Shown: positions 22,257 to 33,032 of the stretch, piece by piece
How the letters are laid out: each line of letters starts with the position of its first letter
Numbering within the stretch: the first letter of the stretch is position 1
Assembly (NCBI GenBank): GCA_038501195.1
Contig: JBBPUQ010000001.1
Coordinates: 2,046,001 to 2,110,000 of the forward strand
Length of the DNA stretch: 64,000 bases
From: Nemania diffusa
Taxonomy: Eukaryota > Ascomycota > Sordariomycetes > Xylariales > Xylariaceae
Reading direction: 5' to 3'
The notes under the pieces: model-generated
What the model was told of the DNA's origin: nothing
Seen by the model: only the letters and a program-made list of their open reading frames with translations
The model's database searches: none
Made by a program: the position numbers and the translations under genes

Positions 22257-23527
22257 GTTAGGAACCCCTAGCCCCTAGTGCCTTCGCAATAACGCAAGAC
22301 ACACAAGTTTCTAGTATTATAATCGATTTACTCGGTAGTGAGTAGAAATTAACATAGAGTATTAGCTCGGAATCACCAGAAGTCCGTTATAATGAAACAA
22401 GAAGTAGTAGTCTCTAATGCACGAGTTCTACGACAATAATAGATAAAATCTTTCGATCCATGCGCGAGAATGGTATATAGTGTAGGCTGTTAGTGTCCGG
22501 GCCGTTCATCGACAGGACCTCCCACAGGGTGACTACCTTCTCCACATCGCCATCCGCCGCGACAACACGATTGTGTTCAACGACCGCAGCGTGAGAATCA
22601 CTATCGATGGACTCTAGAATCTAGATGGCTTCAGTGCCAAGACTTCTTGTTAAGGGGCAGGCAGAGTAGAGTGCGCAGAGCACCAGCCTAAGCAACTTGA
22701 TCAAACAAAAAATCAAATAGAGTCGATTCAGAAATTCATATAAGAAAATAATGCGTAATGATCATTTGTTTGTATGATTTGATTAAAAAGGTGGATTTGG
22801 GAATAATAGGTACCTAGGTAGTTTCTGCGAAGCAGGGTAGACTCTAACAGGCTGCAATTGGCCGTAAACATACTATCTATAAATAGACCATACACCAACG
22901 AGCTGTTGCCATGCTATTTTTCACCCACTTTAAGGAGGTTCATGTAGAAATATCAATAGCTCCAAGATCGTATTATGTCCATGACCAGAAACTTCTACTT
23001 ATTCGACATAGGAGGCGGCTAGGAATTAATTGATCTTTTAATTAAGCCCTATACTTACCCTTTCATACCCTTCCCAGCTGCTACACTGCTGTTCACTCCG
23101 GGACAAACCCCCGGACAATTCGTTAGTCAGAAACGGCATAGTCGTTTTGCAATTTGACGAGATCCCCAAAATTTCAATGAGGGCTCAACATGCACTAGGT
23201 CTTCTGTTTTCCCCTTCGGCGAAACTGATGAGCGCGGGGGTTATTGCTACTTTCTAAAACAAGCCTGTTTTTCAGGCACTCGCAGGACATTGATATTGCA
23301 CAAGGAGAGAAGCTCTTCTTATCTAACAGGATCTACTCTCCTAGCTCGAGGCTTGTGCCGTATAATCCTAACATCTTTGAGGTTTAGTTCCAACTTCCGT
23401 GACATCCGTTTCGCACTCCCCATTTCTAACAATCTATCATTCCTTTTTACAGTTAGTGACTCTGTTCTCTTTTAGGTGACTAAACCACCACCAAGCTATC
23501 TTCATTCTCTGCAACGCGAGGTAAAGC
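22257..23527. other. AT-rich spacer with one GC-richer coding-like island
   Basis: 1.3 kb of mainly AT-rich DNA between the M81 gene and the Ayr1-like reductase. The only coding-like part is the island at 22486-22617, annotated separately. A GGTACCTAGGTAG palindrome lies near 22809. The right end includes a pyrimidine-rich leader of the reductase gene. Confidence 0.45.
22486..22617 (+). pseudogene. Possible C-terminal coding remnant
   Basis: A GC-richer island in AT-rich DNA has an open frame of about 43 codons ending in a stop. It reads ...DLPQGDYLLHIAIRRDNTIV then FNDRSVRITIDGL, which looks like a beta-strand-rich C-terminus. A stop codon immediately precedes it in the same frame, and there is no start or upstream exon that I can find. 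I do not recognise the family. It may be the tail of a gene lost from this site, or chance. Confidence 0.3.
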
Positions 23528-24501
23528 ATGTCTCCCAAAACAGTTCTGATAACTGGCTGCTCATCAGGAGGTCTTGGCGCCGCTATCGCCTTTGCCCTCG
23601 CGAAACAAGCTCATTATGTTTTCGCGACAGCGCGCAGCGTCACCAAGATCCCAGAAGAGCTCGCAAGCCTCTCCAACGTCGCGGTTCTACCGCTTGATGT
23701 GTCCTCGCCCGAGTCCCTTGCTGAAGCCGTCAGGGCAGTGACTGCCAGCGGCAAACAGCTTGACGTGTTGTTTAACAACGCTGGCGCCGGGTACTCGTCG
23801 CCAATCCTGGATATTGACATTGACAAAGCAAAACATGTCTACGAAGTCAATGTTTGGGGAGTTATTCGTACAATTCAAGCCTTTAGTAGCTTGCTGATCA
23901 AGAGCAAGGGGCGAATAATCAACATGAGTACATGTGCTGCTGTCGTGAATACTCCTTGGATCTGTAAGTTGCAAAACATCCCTAGAAAATTCTCGACACT
24001 GGCTTTTTTCTTCTCGTACATGTGTCAATCTGACGATTATCTTTTATGTGATAATTACTGATCTGAGGTTTGCATGCAGCGGCGTACCTGTCCTCCAAGG
24101 CTGCTATTACCAATTTATCAGAGACTCTACGGCTCGAGCTGTCCCCTTTTGGCGTTAGCGTCTTGACGGTGATGACAGGAACCGTCGATAGTAAATTCCA
24201 CCACAATGAGCCCAAATTTGAGCTCCCTGGTGGGTCACGTTACGAGCCTATAGAGGATATCATAGCCGGCTGGGCGAGTGGCAAGTCTAAGCCGAAAGGC
24301 TGTACTGCAGAGAGTTTCGCCGAGATGGTTGTGCCATATATTGTTGGTAGCAACGAGGGTATGCTATGGATAGGTCCAAATGCGGGTAGCATAAAGTTTC
24401 TAGCGTATTGGCTCCCAGATCGCTGCCAAGATCTTGCTATGAGCTTCAACCAGGGGCTTAAGGAGCTTACTAATGCTAACGCTTCAGCGACCGGGGAGTA
24501 G
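23528..24501 (+). CDS. Short-chain dehydrogenase, Ayr1-like
   Basis: Two exons, 23528-23963 and 24080-24501, give 285 aa. The 116-nt intron has donor GTAAGT and acceptor GCAG; the join reads TPWISAYLSSKAAITNLSE. The cofactor motif is TGCSSGGLG (residues 9-17), the structural motif is NNAG (83-86), and the catalytic set is Ser134 with Tyr148 and Lys152 in YLSSK. The closest family by feel is the NADPH-dependent 1-acyl-dihydroxyacetone-phosphate reductase group (yeast Ayr1), which reduces acyl-DHAP in lipid synthesis; filamentous fungi have many paralogues with other substrates. The C-terminal part carries a hydrophobic stretch but no clear anchor. It stands alone between AT-rich spacers, so the specific role is open. 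Confidence 0.87.
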
Positions 24502-27500
24502 AAGTCAAGGCGAGGTCTCCTTGTATTAGTCAGCAATCCTCATTTTGCATTAGCGATCTAGGCATTGGGTTAGATAAATATTTATTGCTATTTCGCAAGG
24601 GCCATATACCATACAGGTTATCTCTCTTACGTATTAATAGAACGAAATTTCATTGACGATGGTAAATAAAGTTTGGACAAATACCCACCCGAGGGAACAG
24701 GAAGCTGTAGTATTGACTGATTGAGGAGTTCGGCTCAAATTGAGCATTGTTTTGCATAATTTACTTAAATTCATAATTTTTTTCACTGACTAACATGCAT
24801 GCGAGTAAAAGTTAGGCTTCGGTTTTCTACATTGCAATTATAACACGGACATGTGTACTGTTGTTATTCACGACAAGGCAACAGGTTCATATTGTATGAG
24901 CATTTATGGGTGTGTGTTGATTATGTAAGTTCAAATATATCTTTATATATAGCTCTGAAATATTTTGAGTAGCTAGTTTGAAATAGTTATCTAAGAGTTC
25001 CTTTTTACCTATTTCTCTTTTGTATTATAGGATATTAGTCATGCTATTTAAGATCTGTCGAGTGAAGTGTGTGGGAAGCCCCCTATTCCTGAGCTCAAAT
25101 GCTGTATCCAGGTAGATAAAGTACCCCACACTATCAAGATATTATGTGCACATATCAGAGGTTAATGATTCGCCACCAGGGGGATGTACTAATAAGTGCT
25201 CTACTACCGCCTGGATGTACCTACTTCAGGGCCTAGTGATTTGGGAGAAAATGAAGAGTGTAAGATGAGCTGATACGGCGAGCATATAAATAAATTTAGA
25301 GATGTTACTAATAAATCATTCTTCGGTTTAATAGGTATTAGTATGTGGGGCACATACGAGCCCGATAACGTTGCTGACGATTAGCCGAGTATAGAAAAAT
25401 CTATCTTTTCCCAAGTTCCTATTAACCCAGATAGGTCCAGAGTTGGCAGATATTGGAGCAAAGGGTCTAGGCCATTCTATAGAAGGGAGTTGTAGAAGTA
25501 ATTAACATCTATAAGAATTCCTCAAGGTCAAGAGCTTCTAGAGTGTGACATCAACAGGCACTTATAGAAATAGAATACTGTCAAATTGCATGTTAATAAC
25601 TTTAAAATTCTTTACGAACAATGAGGTGAGTTTAAAGGATAGCAGAGAAGACATTGGTTCAGCATTGAAGTAGAAGCAGGTATAGAGTCTTTCCGAATCC
25701 ATGGGCTAGCTCTAAGGAGCACTATTACAGCCAGTCTGCTATCTACCACTATAATAATACAAATCTTACGGGGTCCGTATTCATACTTAAGCTTACTAGA
25801 AGAGGAATAGTTTTAAAACGTCAAGTAAAGAACAGAAATGCTTAATAGAGGCCAGAGTAGCGTATCACGTTCGTCTTGCTACCCCAGCCTCATTCAGTTA
25901 TGAACTGAACATTCTAGAAATTATACAAGAAGACACATCAGACATTGTCTTCCTGAGAGAGTCCCCCTAATAAGACCAGGTGCCAAAAATCACTGTATAA
26001 TCTTACCATGGCGATTGTCACTAAGTAAAGGACAACAGGGCCTGTACTGCAGAAGAAATTTTTACCTCTAGCCTAATATGCGCGATAAAGTTAAACTGGG
26101 CCGTCATCATCATTCTCCAAATTTTCTACAATCATGATGGTGGTCGAAAGTACTCCGGGAGGGGCTGGGCTTTCAAGCGAGGATCAAGTAGGTGGTTATG
26201 GCTTTTCATGCATAATCTTGCACATCGCCACTGGATCTTCTCACTCCAGCCTATCAAAAATTTCTCAAAAGTAATGAGGTTTCACACCGCTTCAGGGGTA
26301 ACTGATGCCTACGAAAGAACTTAGGGGCATCTTTGGGTACGCCTACAGCTGGGCAGAGAACCCTGGACGATGCGTTGTCTCCTATCGACTCTCATTGCCG
26401 AAGGCATATCCGGTCTCGCCAGAATTAGGCCGACTCTCTTTGGCGCTGATAGGTAAATAAACTGTGCAGATATCCACTGAAAGCAGATGTAGGTTCCTCT
26501 AGCTAAGACTCACAAGTTTATATCTCAACTTGAACAAGGCTCGGTACAACCTAAAGTAGGCGCTATTGTGCTGATCGCCACTTGTCAAGGGAGAAATTTG
26601 CCCCGCGTGTACTGTTCACCGCGAACCTAACACGCCACGACGGCCAGGGTTCGGGAGATTCTTCTTTGGGAAGTTCCAGTGCCCAATATGCCTTTTGTTG
26701 AGGAGAAGCAAGTCAACTGGGTCAATGAACTATGAGCGTCTGCGACCGGCAGCATGCTAACACCGTTTAGAGCGGAGAAAATGAGGAGTTCTCTCATGCA
26801 AAAAGAACCTGTAAGATTTTGATTAGCCCCGAAGATAATTCAAAAAGAAAAAGGGGGCCAACTGTCTGCTCGACCCGGTGTAGTCTTGGGGCGCAAAGAT
26901 GCTATCTCAGGCAGATGTGCATGAGTTTGCATAATGCCCTCAATGAACGCCCCTTAGAACTCACTGTGGTTGATGCCAAAGATATTTTATACGGTCCACG
27001 CTGCCGATAGAATAGACAAGGGAGATAACAAGAACCAGGAATGTATCAGGTACTTGACAGATTTGTTGTAAGCAGGTTATACTAAAGTTGTTGCTACTTG
27101 TTTGATTGTCATCATCTACATCATTCTTCCCCTAGATTGAAGATAATTATAATCTTATATAGATTTTTTTTTGGCGGCTCATAATAACACTCTTTCGTAG
27201 TTTGTCAAGCATATCGTAATCCGCTTCAGATCAGCAACCCTAGACGTTTCGAGAAATATAATTAGTTGTAGAGTAGTATGAAGATATCTCTTATTAACAC
27301 TTACTCTCTACAAGGCCGTGATTAAATATTTTGAGTCATCTCTTTCAAGTGTTACGAAAGCTAAAGGAATGTATCTTCTCGTTTACTCAGTATGCCCTGA
27401 ATAGCGTCCAGGCTGTCTAAGTTGGGTTCGGGTCGCTCGGCCATGTGGGATGCCAAGAATCTTATGTAGTATTCATGTCACTAGCGCTACATGTTACTAC

Positions 27501-28411
27501 TATAGGCTATGGCCCACATCTTTAATAGCTGGAAACTACCCCACGTAAGTACTACTAAGCCATTCTGTTGAGAGATTTTACGATTGGAAGTTCTTAATAT
27601 TCTTTTTTCTATTTTCTGTAAGTATTGGAAATAACTTCTTACCTCGTTTCTATAAGTGTAGCACAGATATATCTGTATAGAGTTAGAAAGCAAGTGCATT
27701 GTTAAATGCTAGCACTTGTTTTTGAGAACCTGAACGGATCCGCTGAATCGAATAGAAGTCGGATTTCACTCTACAAGATATCGTTCTTCATTCTATAAAG
27801 TGAAGATCTACAGCAGTCAAGTTCCAGCCTTTGAAAGGACAGTATCCTGTTTGTCAAATTACTATAATAAGTGACCTGGTATGGTGTTCTCACAAGCTAA
27901 TCAGTCATCATCTTATAAAGCACTCCGCTTAACTACCTAGGTGTGGTCGTGCTAGTCCGATTGGCTACCATTATAGTAGACTAGTGGCGCAGTGCATTGC
28001 ATTGCATTACTTTATGCACAGGTTCGTGATGACCGCTAGATAGTTGGTGGAACCTTGTCAAGAAACCATGACAACCACTTCATCATAGTACTAATATGCT
28101 GTGAGAAAATGTCAGCTTTTGATTTGCAGGGTTGCCACGAATCGTGCAGCTGGAAATGCGAAGAGGGCCAACCAACGAGGACAACTAGTTCTGCAGCGAC
28201 CTTACTACCAGGTCTAGAGTATCGGAGGGCTGGTAGAATCACTGACATACTGAGGAAGTTCGATCTGAAAGAACCAATATAAATAGGAGTGTAAAGCCGC
28301 CTATGAAATACAATTTCTCTAACCACCAGTCCATCACCCAACTCTCCCTGGAGCCTTTCGAGATTCAATTTTATAAGTTAGGTTTCTATCTTAAAAATAA
28401 TCACATTCAAT
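24502..28411. other. 3.9-kb AT-rich gene-poor block
   Basis: This is the longest stretch without a gene. Stops are dense in all six frames and composition is strongly AT. A GC-richer patch around 26320-26460 has several short open frames on both strands, which might be an old gene or transposon fragment but could not be identified. A small GCATT tandem occurs near 27993. The pattern fits decayed repeat DNA, possibly altered by repeat-induced point mutation, but I did not compute the indices. The last 100-200 bases are the promoter of the YcaC-like gene. Confidence 0.5.
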
Positions 28412-29266
28412 ATGGGTGCCTACAAGTACGAAAGGCTTGACAAGAACAATGCTGTCAGTCTTGTATTATCTAGGATGGTTTATAACTTTTGCCTGACTTT
28501 TCCTTAGGCCCTTATTATTCTCGATATGCAGGAGGGTCTGTATAATCTAGCCCGAGACTTCGACTCCGTGCAGTATCGCAACGCTATCTATGCCCATGCG
28601 GAGATTGGCAAGATCTTCGGCCTTCCTGTCATCATGTCTACATCTGCTGAAACAGGTACGAAATAAATGCTCACTTACTCAGCGTTTTTTTAGGACTAAC
28701 TCAGCTTGCACTAATAGGCCCCAATGGCCCGCTACCTGATGAGTTCTTGGAGTTATATCCAAGTGTCTCGGTCGTAAAACGCCAGGGCGAAGTCAACGCC
28801 TGGGATAACGCCGAATTCCAGGCGGCCGTCAAGGCGACGAACAAAACACAATTCATCATAGCTGGAATCGTAACTGACGTGTGTAAGTCGAACGGAACCT
28901 ATTGGTTCTAATGGCCTTCTCCAGAGAAGTTTGATTTTAGCTAATGATGATACAGGCACTGCGTTTGCTGCCCTCTCCCTCCGTGACGCTGGCTACAGCG
29001 TGTGGGCAAACCACGAGGCGTCGGGCACGACTACCGTCGACATCCGCGAGAACGCCAACGATCGCATGCGTGATGCCGGAGTCCAAATCGTGTCTTACTT
29101 CGCCATCCTTTGCGAGTTGATGCGAGATTGGCGTAATACTCCGGGTGCGGCCGAAATATTCCCCGTCATTGATCGCTATCTTCCAGCTTATGGCATGGTT
29201 GCTCGTGGCCACCGAGCTGCTGTTCAAGCGGGGGTGATTCAACCAGGCGAAGCAATTCTGCCCTAG
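28412..29266 (+). CDS. Isochorismatase-like cysteine hydrolase (YcaC-type)
   Basis: Four exons, 28412-28453, 28508-28655, 28718-28882 and 28956-29266, give 221 aa. No single frame shows the gene; it appears only after joining, and every join preserves the family sequence (RLDKNNA|ALIILDMQ, TSAETG|PNGPLPDE, IVTDV|CTAFAALS). The catalytic set of the cysteine hydrolase fold is present: Asp20 in LDMQEG, Lys84 in SVVKRQGE and Cys119 in TDVCTA. INAWDN-like NAWDN, DRMRDAGVQ and CELMRDWRN are typical of the YcaC subfamily. YcaC-type proteins are cytosolic oligomers whose substrates are unproven; amide or nitrile-like small molecules are often suggested. This is a bacterial-type family, but the three introns show it has been in fungi for a long time. 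It precedes the P450 on the same strand. Confidence 0.9.
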
Positions 29267-30787
29267 ATATGATCGCACTTTTTCTCTTGAATTTTTGCTA
29301 AAATAAAAATAAAAGGTTGACCAGTATCAGTTGAATATGAATCGTTGCTAGTTGGCATTCATGCCACTGGGACAGAAGTTTAAATAATAACTCTGTTACA
29401 CACTATATCATGCCAATGTCCACAATTTTATAAAAATGAATTCATTTGAATTTGAATCGTTTCTAAGGCGCATAAAAAAAAAAGCTTTTTGCTTAAAATT
29501 AAGAATTATGACCTAACTTAGCTGGTAGAGAAGTAGCCACATTTCGTGCTGTTATCATATAACGGCGCCATTCTATGACATATATTTAGTGAATAACGAA
29601 GCTTATAGAGCTGCCGCGTGCTAGTTGAAAATAAAATTGGGTAGCTTAATGGGAGATGTGCTTATTAATCGTCCCGCTTAGAGTTGTGTGACAAGGATCG
29701 GGAGCGGTAGGCCGACGGCGGAGGCGAGCATTACCCCAGATCAAATCGGACTTTTGATACATCTCGACTTCCATCCCGACCGAGTAATGTCGCCACAGAA
29801 TAGTTAACTCCTCGTTTAAGAGCACCTGTATACCGGAGCAATATCCAAACAAATGTAAACGATTCGGCTCTTGTTCGGATTGTTCTTCGGTAGTTACATA
29901 TTAAATTGGTCTAGTACCTACACCTTTTGGCGTTTTTCCAAACAACCCAAAAAGATCCTTCACAATACGACTAGTTGAAGTATATCCACGCACACGGCTA
30001 AGCGCACAACAGAAGGAAGTTGCATATAATACTGGGAATCTTGACTTTTATCAAGGATTTTTTGGAGTGTATAGTGTAGAATCCGTCACTGCTACGCACT
30101 CGCAGAGCCGATGCTTGAACCTCCTCGAATCAGATACCTTCGGGATGGCCAGCCAAATTTCCCTGAGTTTTCGCCAAACTCAGGACCCAAACCCAATACG
30201 GACATTTTGAACGAGATGACTGCCTACGCCGAACATGTGAATACAATGGGAGTTCAAGATCCGCAGCAGGCACGATACCTAATACGGGTTTGGGGACATG
30301 ATCAGATTTCCCCTCGTCGGCGTCTGCCGTAGCACACCTCGAAAAGGACAAGATCATAAACACCAAAGCTACACTAGCGTCACAATTATTACCTCTGCTA
30401 GCTCCGACCCTACTAGAAAGGCAAAGTCTTCGTCTATTGTTGCTAAGATTACGACAGCGACAGAGATAACAGATCGTTGCGCGATAACATAAATGACGGC
30501 CTCTTAGGTTACTCCCGCTACGAGACTGCACGGCCGTCCGAGGGCGAAAATTTTCTCGTGTTAAAACTACGATAGGCGTCTTGGCAGCGTCGGTGTGTTG
30601 AATGGCCGTTGCCCTTAGTGTCTAGCTCCCCTGTCTATTAACGCTCGGATAGTGCATAAAGAGAAGAAACTGAAACGGGGAAGTTATAGAGGGAGTATCC
30701 GATGCTTCCGCTTCAAACCTACAGGTTAAAGCAACATCTTCTCGATCCCGCCAAACGTCAGCTCTATTGCAGCCGAAGCACTTTAAC
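29267..30787. other. Spacer with a short unassigned frame
   Basis: 1.5 kb between the YcaC-like gene and the P450 gene. It is AT-rich until about 29640 and more balanced after. A 68-codon minus-strand frame at 29646-29852 and a 73-codon plus frame at 30111-30332 are the only coding-like pieces; the second is listed separately. The rest, with the right end, should be the P450 promoter. Confidence 0.4.
30111..30332 (+). CDS. Short ORF of unknown nature, possible gene remnant
   Basis: An ATG-started frame of 73 codons reads MLEPPRIRYLRDGQPNFPEF and continues with natural-looking amino acid use to RVWGHDQISPRRRLP. I do not recognise a domain, signal peptide or membrane segment. No downstream exon with convincing splice sites was found. 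It may be a broken first exon, a small gene, or chance in a region of more balanced composition than its surroundings. Confidence 0.25.
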   Translation: MLEPPRIRYLRDGQPNFPEFSPNSGPKPNTDILNEMTAYAEHVNTMGVQDPQQARYLIRVWGHDQISPRRRLP

Positions 30788-32353
30788 ATGTTGGAGACTA
30801 TCCTCTTAGCGGCCTCGCCGACGAGCGCAGCGCTGGCGCTGCTGGGCGTATTTGCCCTGTTCAAAGCCTGCCAGATGCTATACCGGTCCAAGCTCCACGT
30901 TCTCTCGAAGATTCCGGGCCCCCGGTTTCCGACCACAAGCTCCCTTTGGATCCGCTGGCAGAGATGGCACGGTCGGCTGTCCTTCGAGGCCGACGGTCTT
31001 CTGTCGAAATACGGACCCATAGTGCGGATCGCGCCGAACATGGTGCTCATCAACGATGTGCAATCCGTGCAGACCCTCTTCGTGCGACAGGACCTCGACA
31101 CGGCGCCTAATGCCATCCGGGCGCTACGTATCGGCGGCCACGACTGGACGGTCACGTACCCACAAAACCCGGTCGCTCGCTCGCGCCGCCGCCCCGTCAT
31201 GATGGCGACGACGACCAAGGCACTTCGGTATTGGCAGCCTACGTTCGAGAAGAACATTGCGCAAATGATCGTCAATCTGGGTGAATCTGAGGGTAAGAGC
31301 CCGGAGGACATCGTTTATCACCTACGTATCGCGACGCTTCTGAACTCGCAGGTTGTCATGGCCGGCTCTCAGGCGAATCTGGAGCCGGGAGACTTCCCCC
31401 ATGTTGTCGGCGAGTACAACTTCCTCGTCGTGTGGCGCCTCTGTCTTCCCGAATGGCTCTTTGCATGGCTCAAGCGGAGCCCCTTTGGCCATGCTGCCTT
31501 CCGAGTCCGCTCCAGCGACTACTTGTTTCACCTAGGTGAAGACATTGTTGAGGCAGCCGAAAAAGGCGCGGGAAATGACGACGAACCCGCGGTATACGAA
31601 CAGCTCATGGGGAACATGAAGCAAGAGCGATCCGGAGAGAGTAAGACCGAAATCAGCGCCGAGATGGCCGGCCAGATCCTCGCCGCTACCGAGACCACGT
31701 CGTCGGCACTAGCCTTCATCTTCTATTATCTCGCCCGAGAACCAAGCCTAGTCGAGGCCATGTACGAGGAGCTCCAGTCAGTCGAGGGGTTCAACGACCT
31801 CGAGAACCTAAAGCTGCTCAACGCCTGCATCACAGAGGGCTTGCGCTACCGCCCGCCGGTGGCCCTAACGGGCAGCCGCGTCGTGCCCCGGGGCGGCCTC
31901 GATATCCTGGGCTACTACATCCCCGCCGGCACCGTCGTGACAACGCAGTCGCTCTCGCTCAGCCGGCAGCGGCCCGACCTATTCCCCAACTACGACGAGT
32001 TTGACCCGGCGCGCTGGCTCGAGGGCGACTCCAAGATAAACACCGAGCGGCGCCGCTGCCTCGCGCCCTTCGGGATGGGCGCGCGCCGCTGCCCAGGCGG
32101 CAACATGGCCACGTTCCAGATGCGCATGATCCTGGCGGCGGTGGTCCGCGCGTTCCGCCTGTCGGTCGCGCCCGAGACGACGCCGCTGTCCATGGCGCCG
32201 TTCGAGGCTAACGGGTTTCGTTCCCGGCAGGACGCGTGCCGCCTTGTCTTCACGCCGCGGAACCTGCGGCCGCAGCCTGGGCCGAGGGGATGTGAGTGCG
32301 GGACTGAGTGCGATTGTGTTGAGTGTCAGTGTGTTCATTATGAGGAGCATTAA
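30788..32353 (+). CDS. Cytochrome P450 with Cys-rich C-terminal tail
   Basis: Intronless frame of 521 aa from MLETILLAASP. Residues about 5-30 form an N-terminal membrane anchor, followed by the proline-rich hinge KIPGPRFP. The I-helix is GQILAATETTSSA, with Ala where Gly is usual before the acid-Thr pair. The K-helix ExxR is Glu350-Arg353 in TEGLRYRPP, and the heme loop is FGMGARRCPGG with the axial ligand Cys435. This is a class II, ER-bound monooxygenase that would need NADPH-P450 reductase; the substrate is unknown. After the normal end of the fold the frame continues through a 14-residue run CECGTECDCVECQC, which is unlike any P450 terminus I know. A GTGAGT sequence lies at the start of this tail, so a missed 3' intron is an alternative. 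Its neighbours are a hydrolase gene upstream and an amidase converging from the other side. Confidence 0.9.
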   Translation: MLETILLAASPTSAALALLGVFALFKACQMLYRSKLHVLSKIPGPRFPTTSSLWIRWQRWHGRLSFEADGLLSKYGPIVRIAPNMVLINDVQSVQTLFVRQDLDTAPNAIRALRIGGHDWTVTYPQNPVARSRRRPVMMATTTKALRYWQPTFEKNIAQMIVNLGESEGKSPEDIVYHLRIATLLNSQVVMAGSQANLEPGDFPHVVGEYNFLVVWRLCLPEWLFAWLKRSPFGHAAFRVRSSDYLFHLGEDIVEAAEKGAGNDDEPAVYEQLMGNMKQERSGESKTEISAEMAGQILAATETTSSALAFIFYYLAREPSLVEAMYEELQSVEGFNDLENLKLLNACITEGLRYRPPVALTGSRVVPRGGLDILGYYIPAGTVVTTQSLSLSRQRPDLFPNYDEFDPARWLEGDSKINTERRRCLAPFGMGARRCPGGNMATFQMRMILAAVVRAFRLSVAPETTPLSMAPFEANGFRSRQDACRLVFTPRNLRPQPGPRGCECGTECDCVECQCVHYEEH

Positions 32354-33032
32354 ATAAACTTGAAGAGAAACAAAAATCGCCTGTAGACGGAGATAAGCCC
32401 GTTGGCAGGCCTGGCGCAAGACAAGGCGTTCACGAAGGATTTTGGCACTGGAACGCGGTCACGTGAAGGATCGTCCATGGGCTCGCAGGATTCGCGGGGT
32501 AGAGGATGATGGGTCTCATTCGTGGAAGGAGGCGCGAGCCCCTTTTGATCCGTGTTAAATTGAACAACACAAGCGTAACTTTCGGTTTCTAAGCTAGATT
32601 ACCGTCTCTCTCCGTTTTGTTGCCACCTAGCATCACGGTCATTTTCTTCAGCGAGTTGCTAATAGGATCACTTTAATATATATATTAGTGTGCTTAATAT
32701 CTTGCTTACGTTAATTTTACATAAGTTAAAGGTCGCATGAAGAGCTCCAGTCAGTGGGTCGCGGGTGGTACAAATCCTCGAGTCCTGGACGCTTCTATAC
32801 TAACTCTTTCACATTTGTATGCACAAAAATTTTAGTTCAGATTGATATGGAAAAATGACGTCTTCCGGTTTTTTACTTATCAATAGTATTCCCATGTGCT
32901 ACAACTTGCTTTACTGCTTGTAATAGATAATTATACTCTAGTTGAGTTCGTGTTTGCTCTAGACTATGTTCCAGTGCCAATCCTAAGTATATTGTAGTAT
33001 AATAAAAGGTTGAATGATACTAAAACATGTCC
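32354..33032. other. Convergent 3' intergenic region
   Basis: This 0.7-kb gap lies between the 3' ends of the P450 and amidase genes and must hold both transcript ends. It turns AT-rich after about 32660. No frame or RNA feature was seen. Confidence 0.45.

Noticed and set aside
29646..29852. 68-codon minus frame MFGYCSGIQVLLNEELTILW...
   Set aside because: It begins with ATG and looks partly protein-like, but has no recognisable family and no linked exon, so it was not called.
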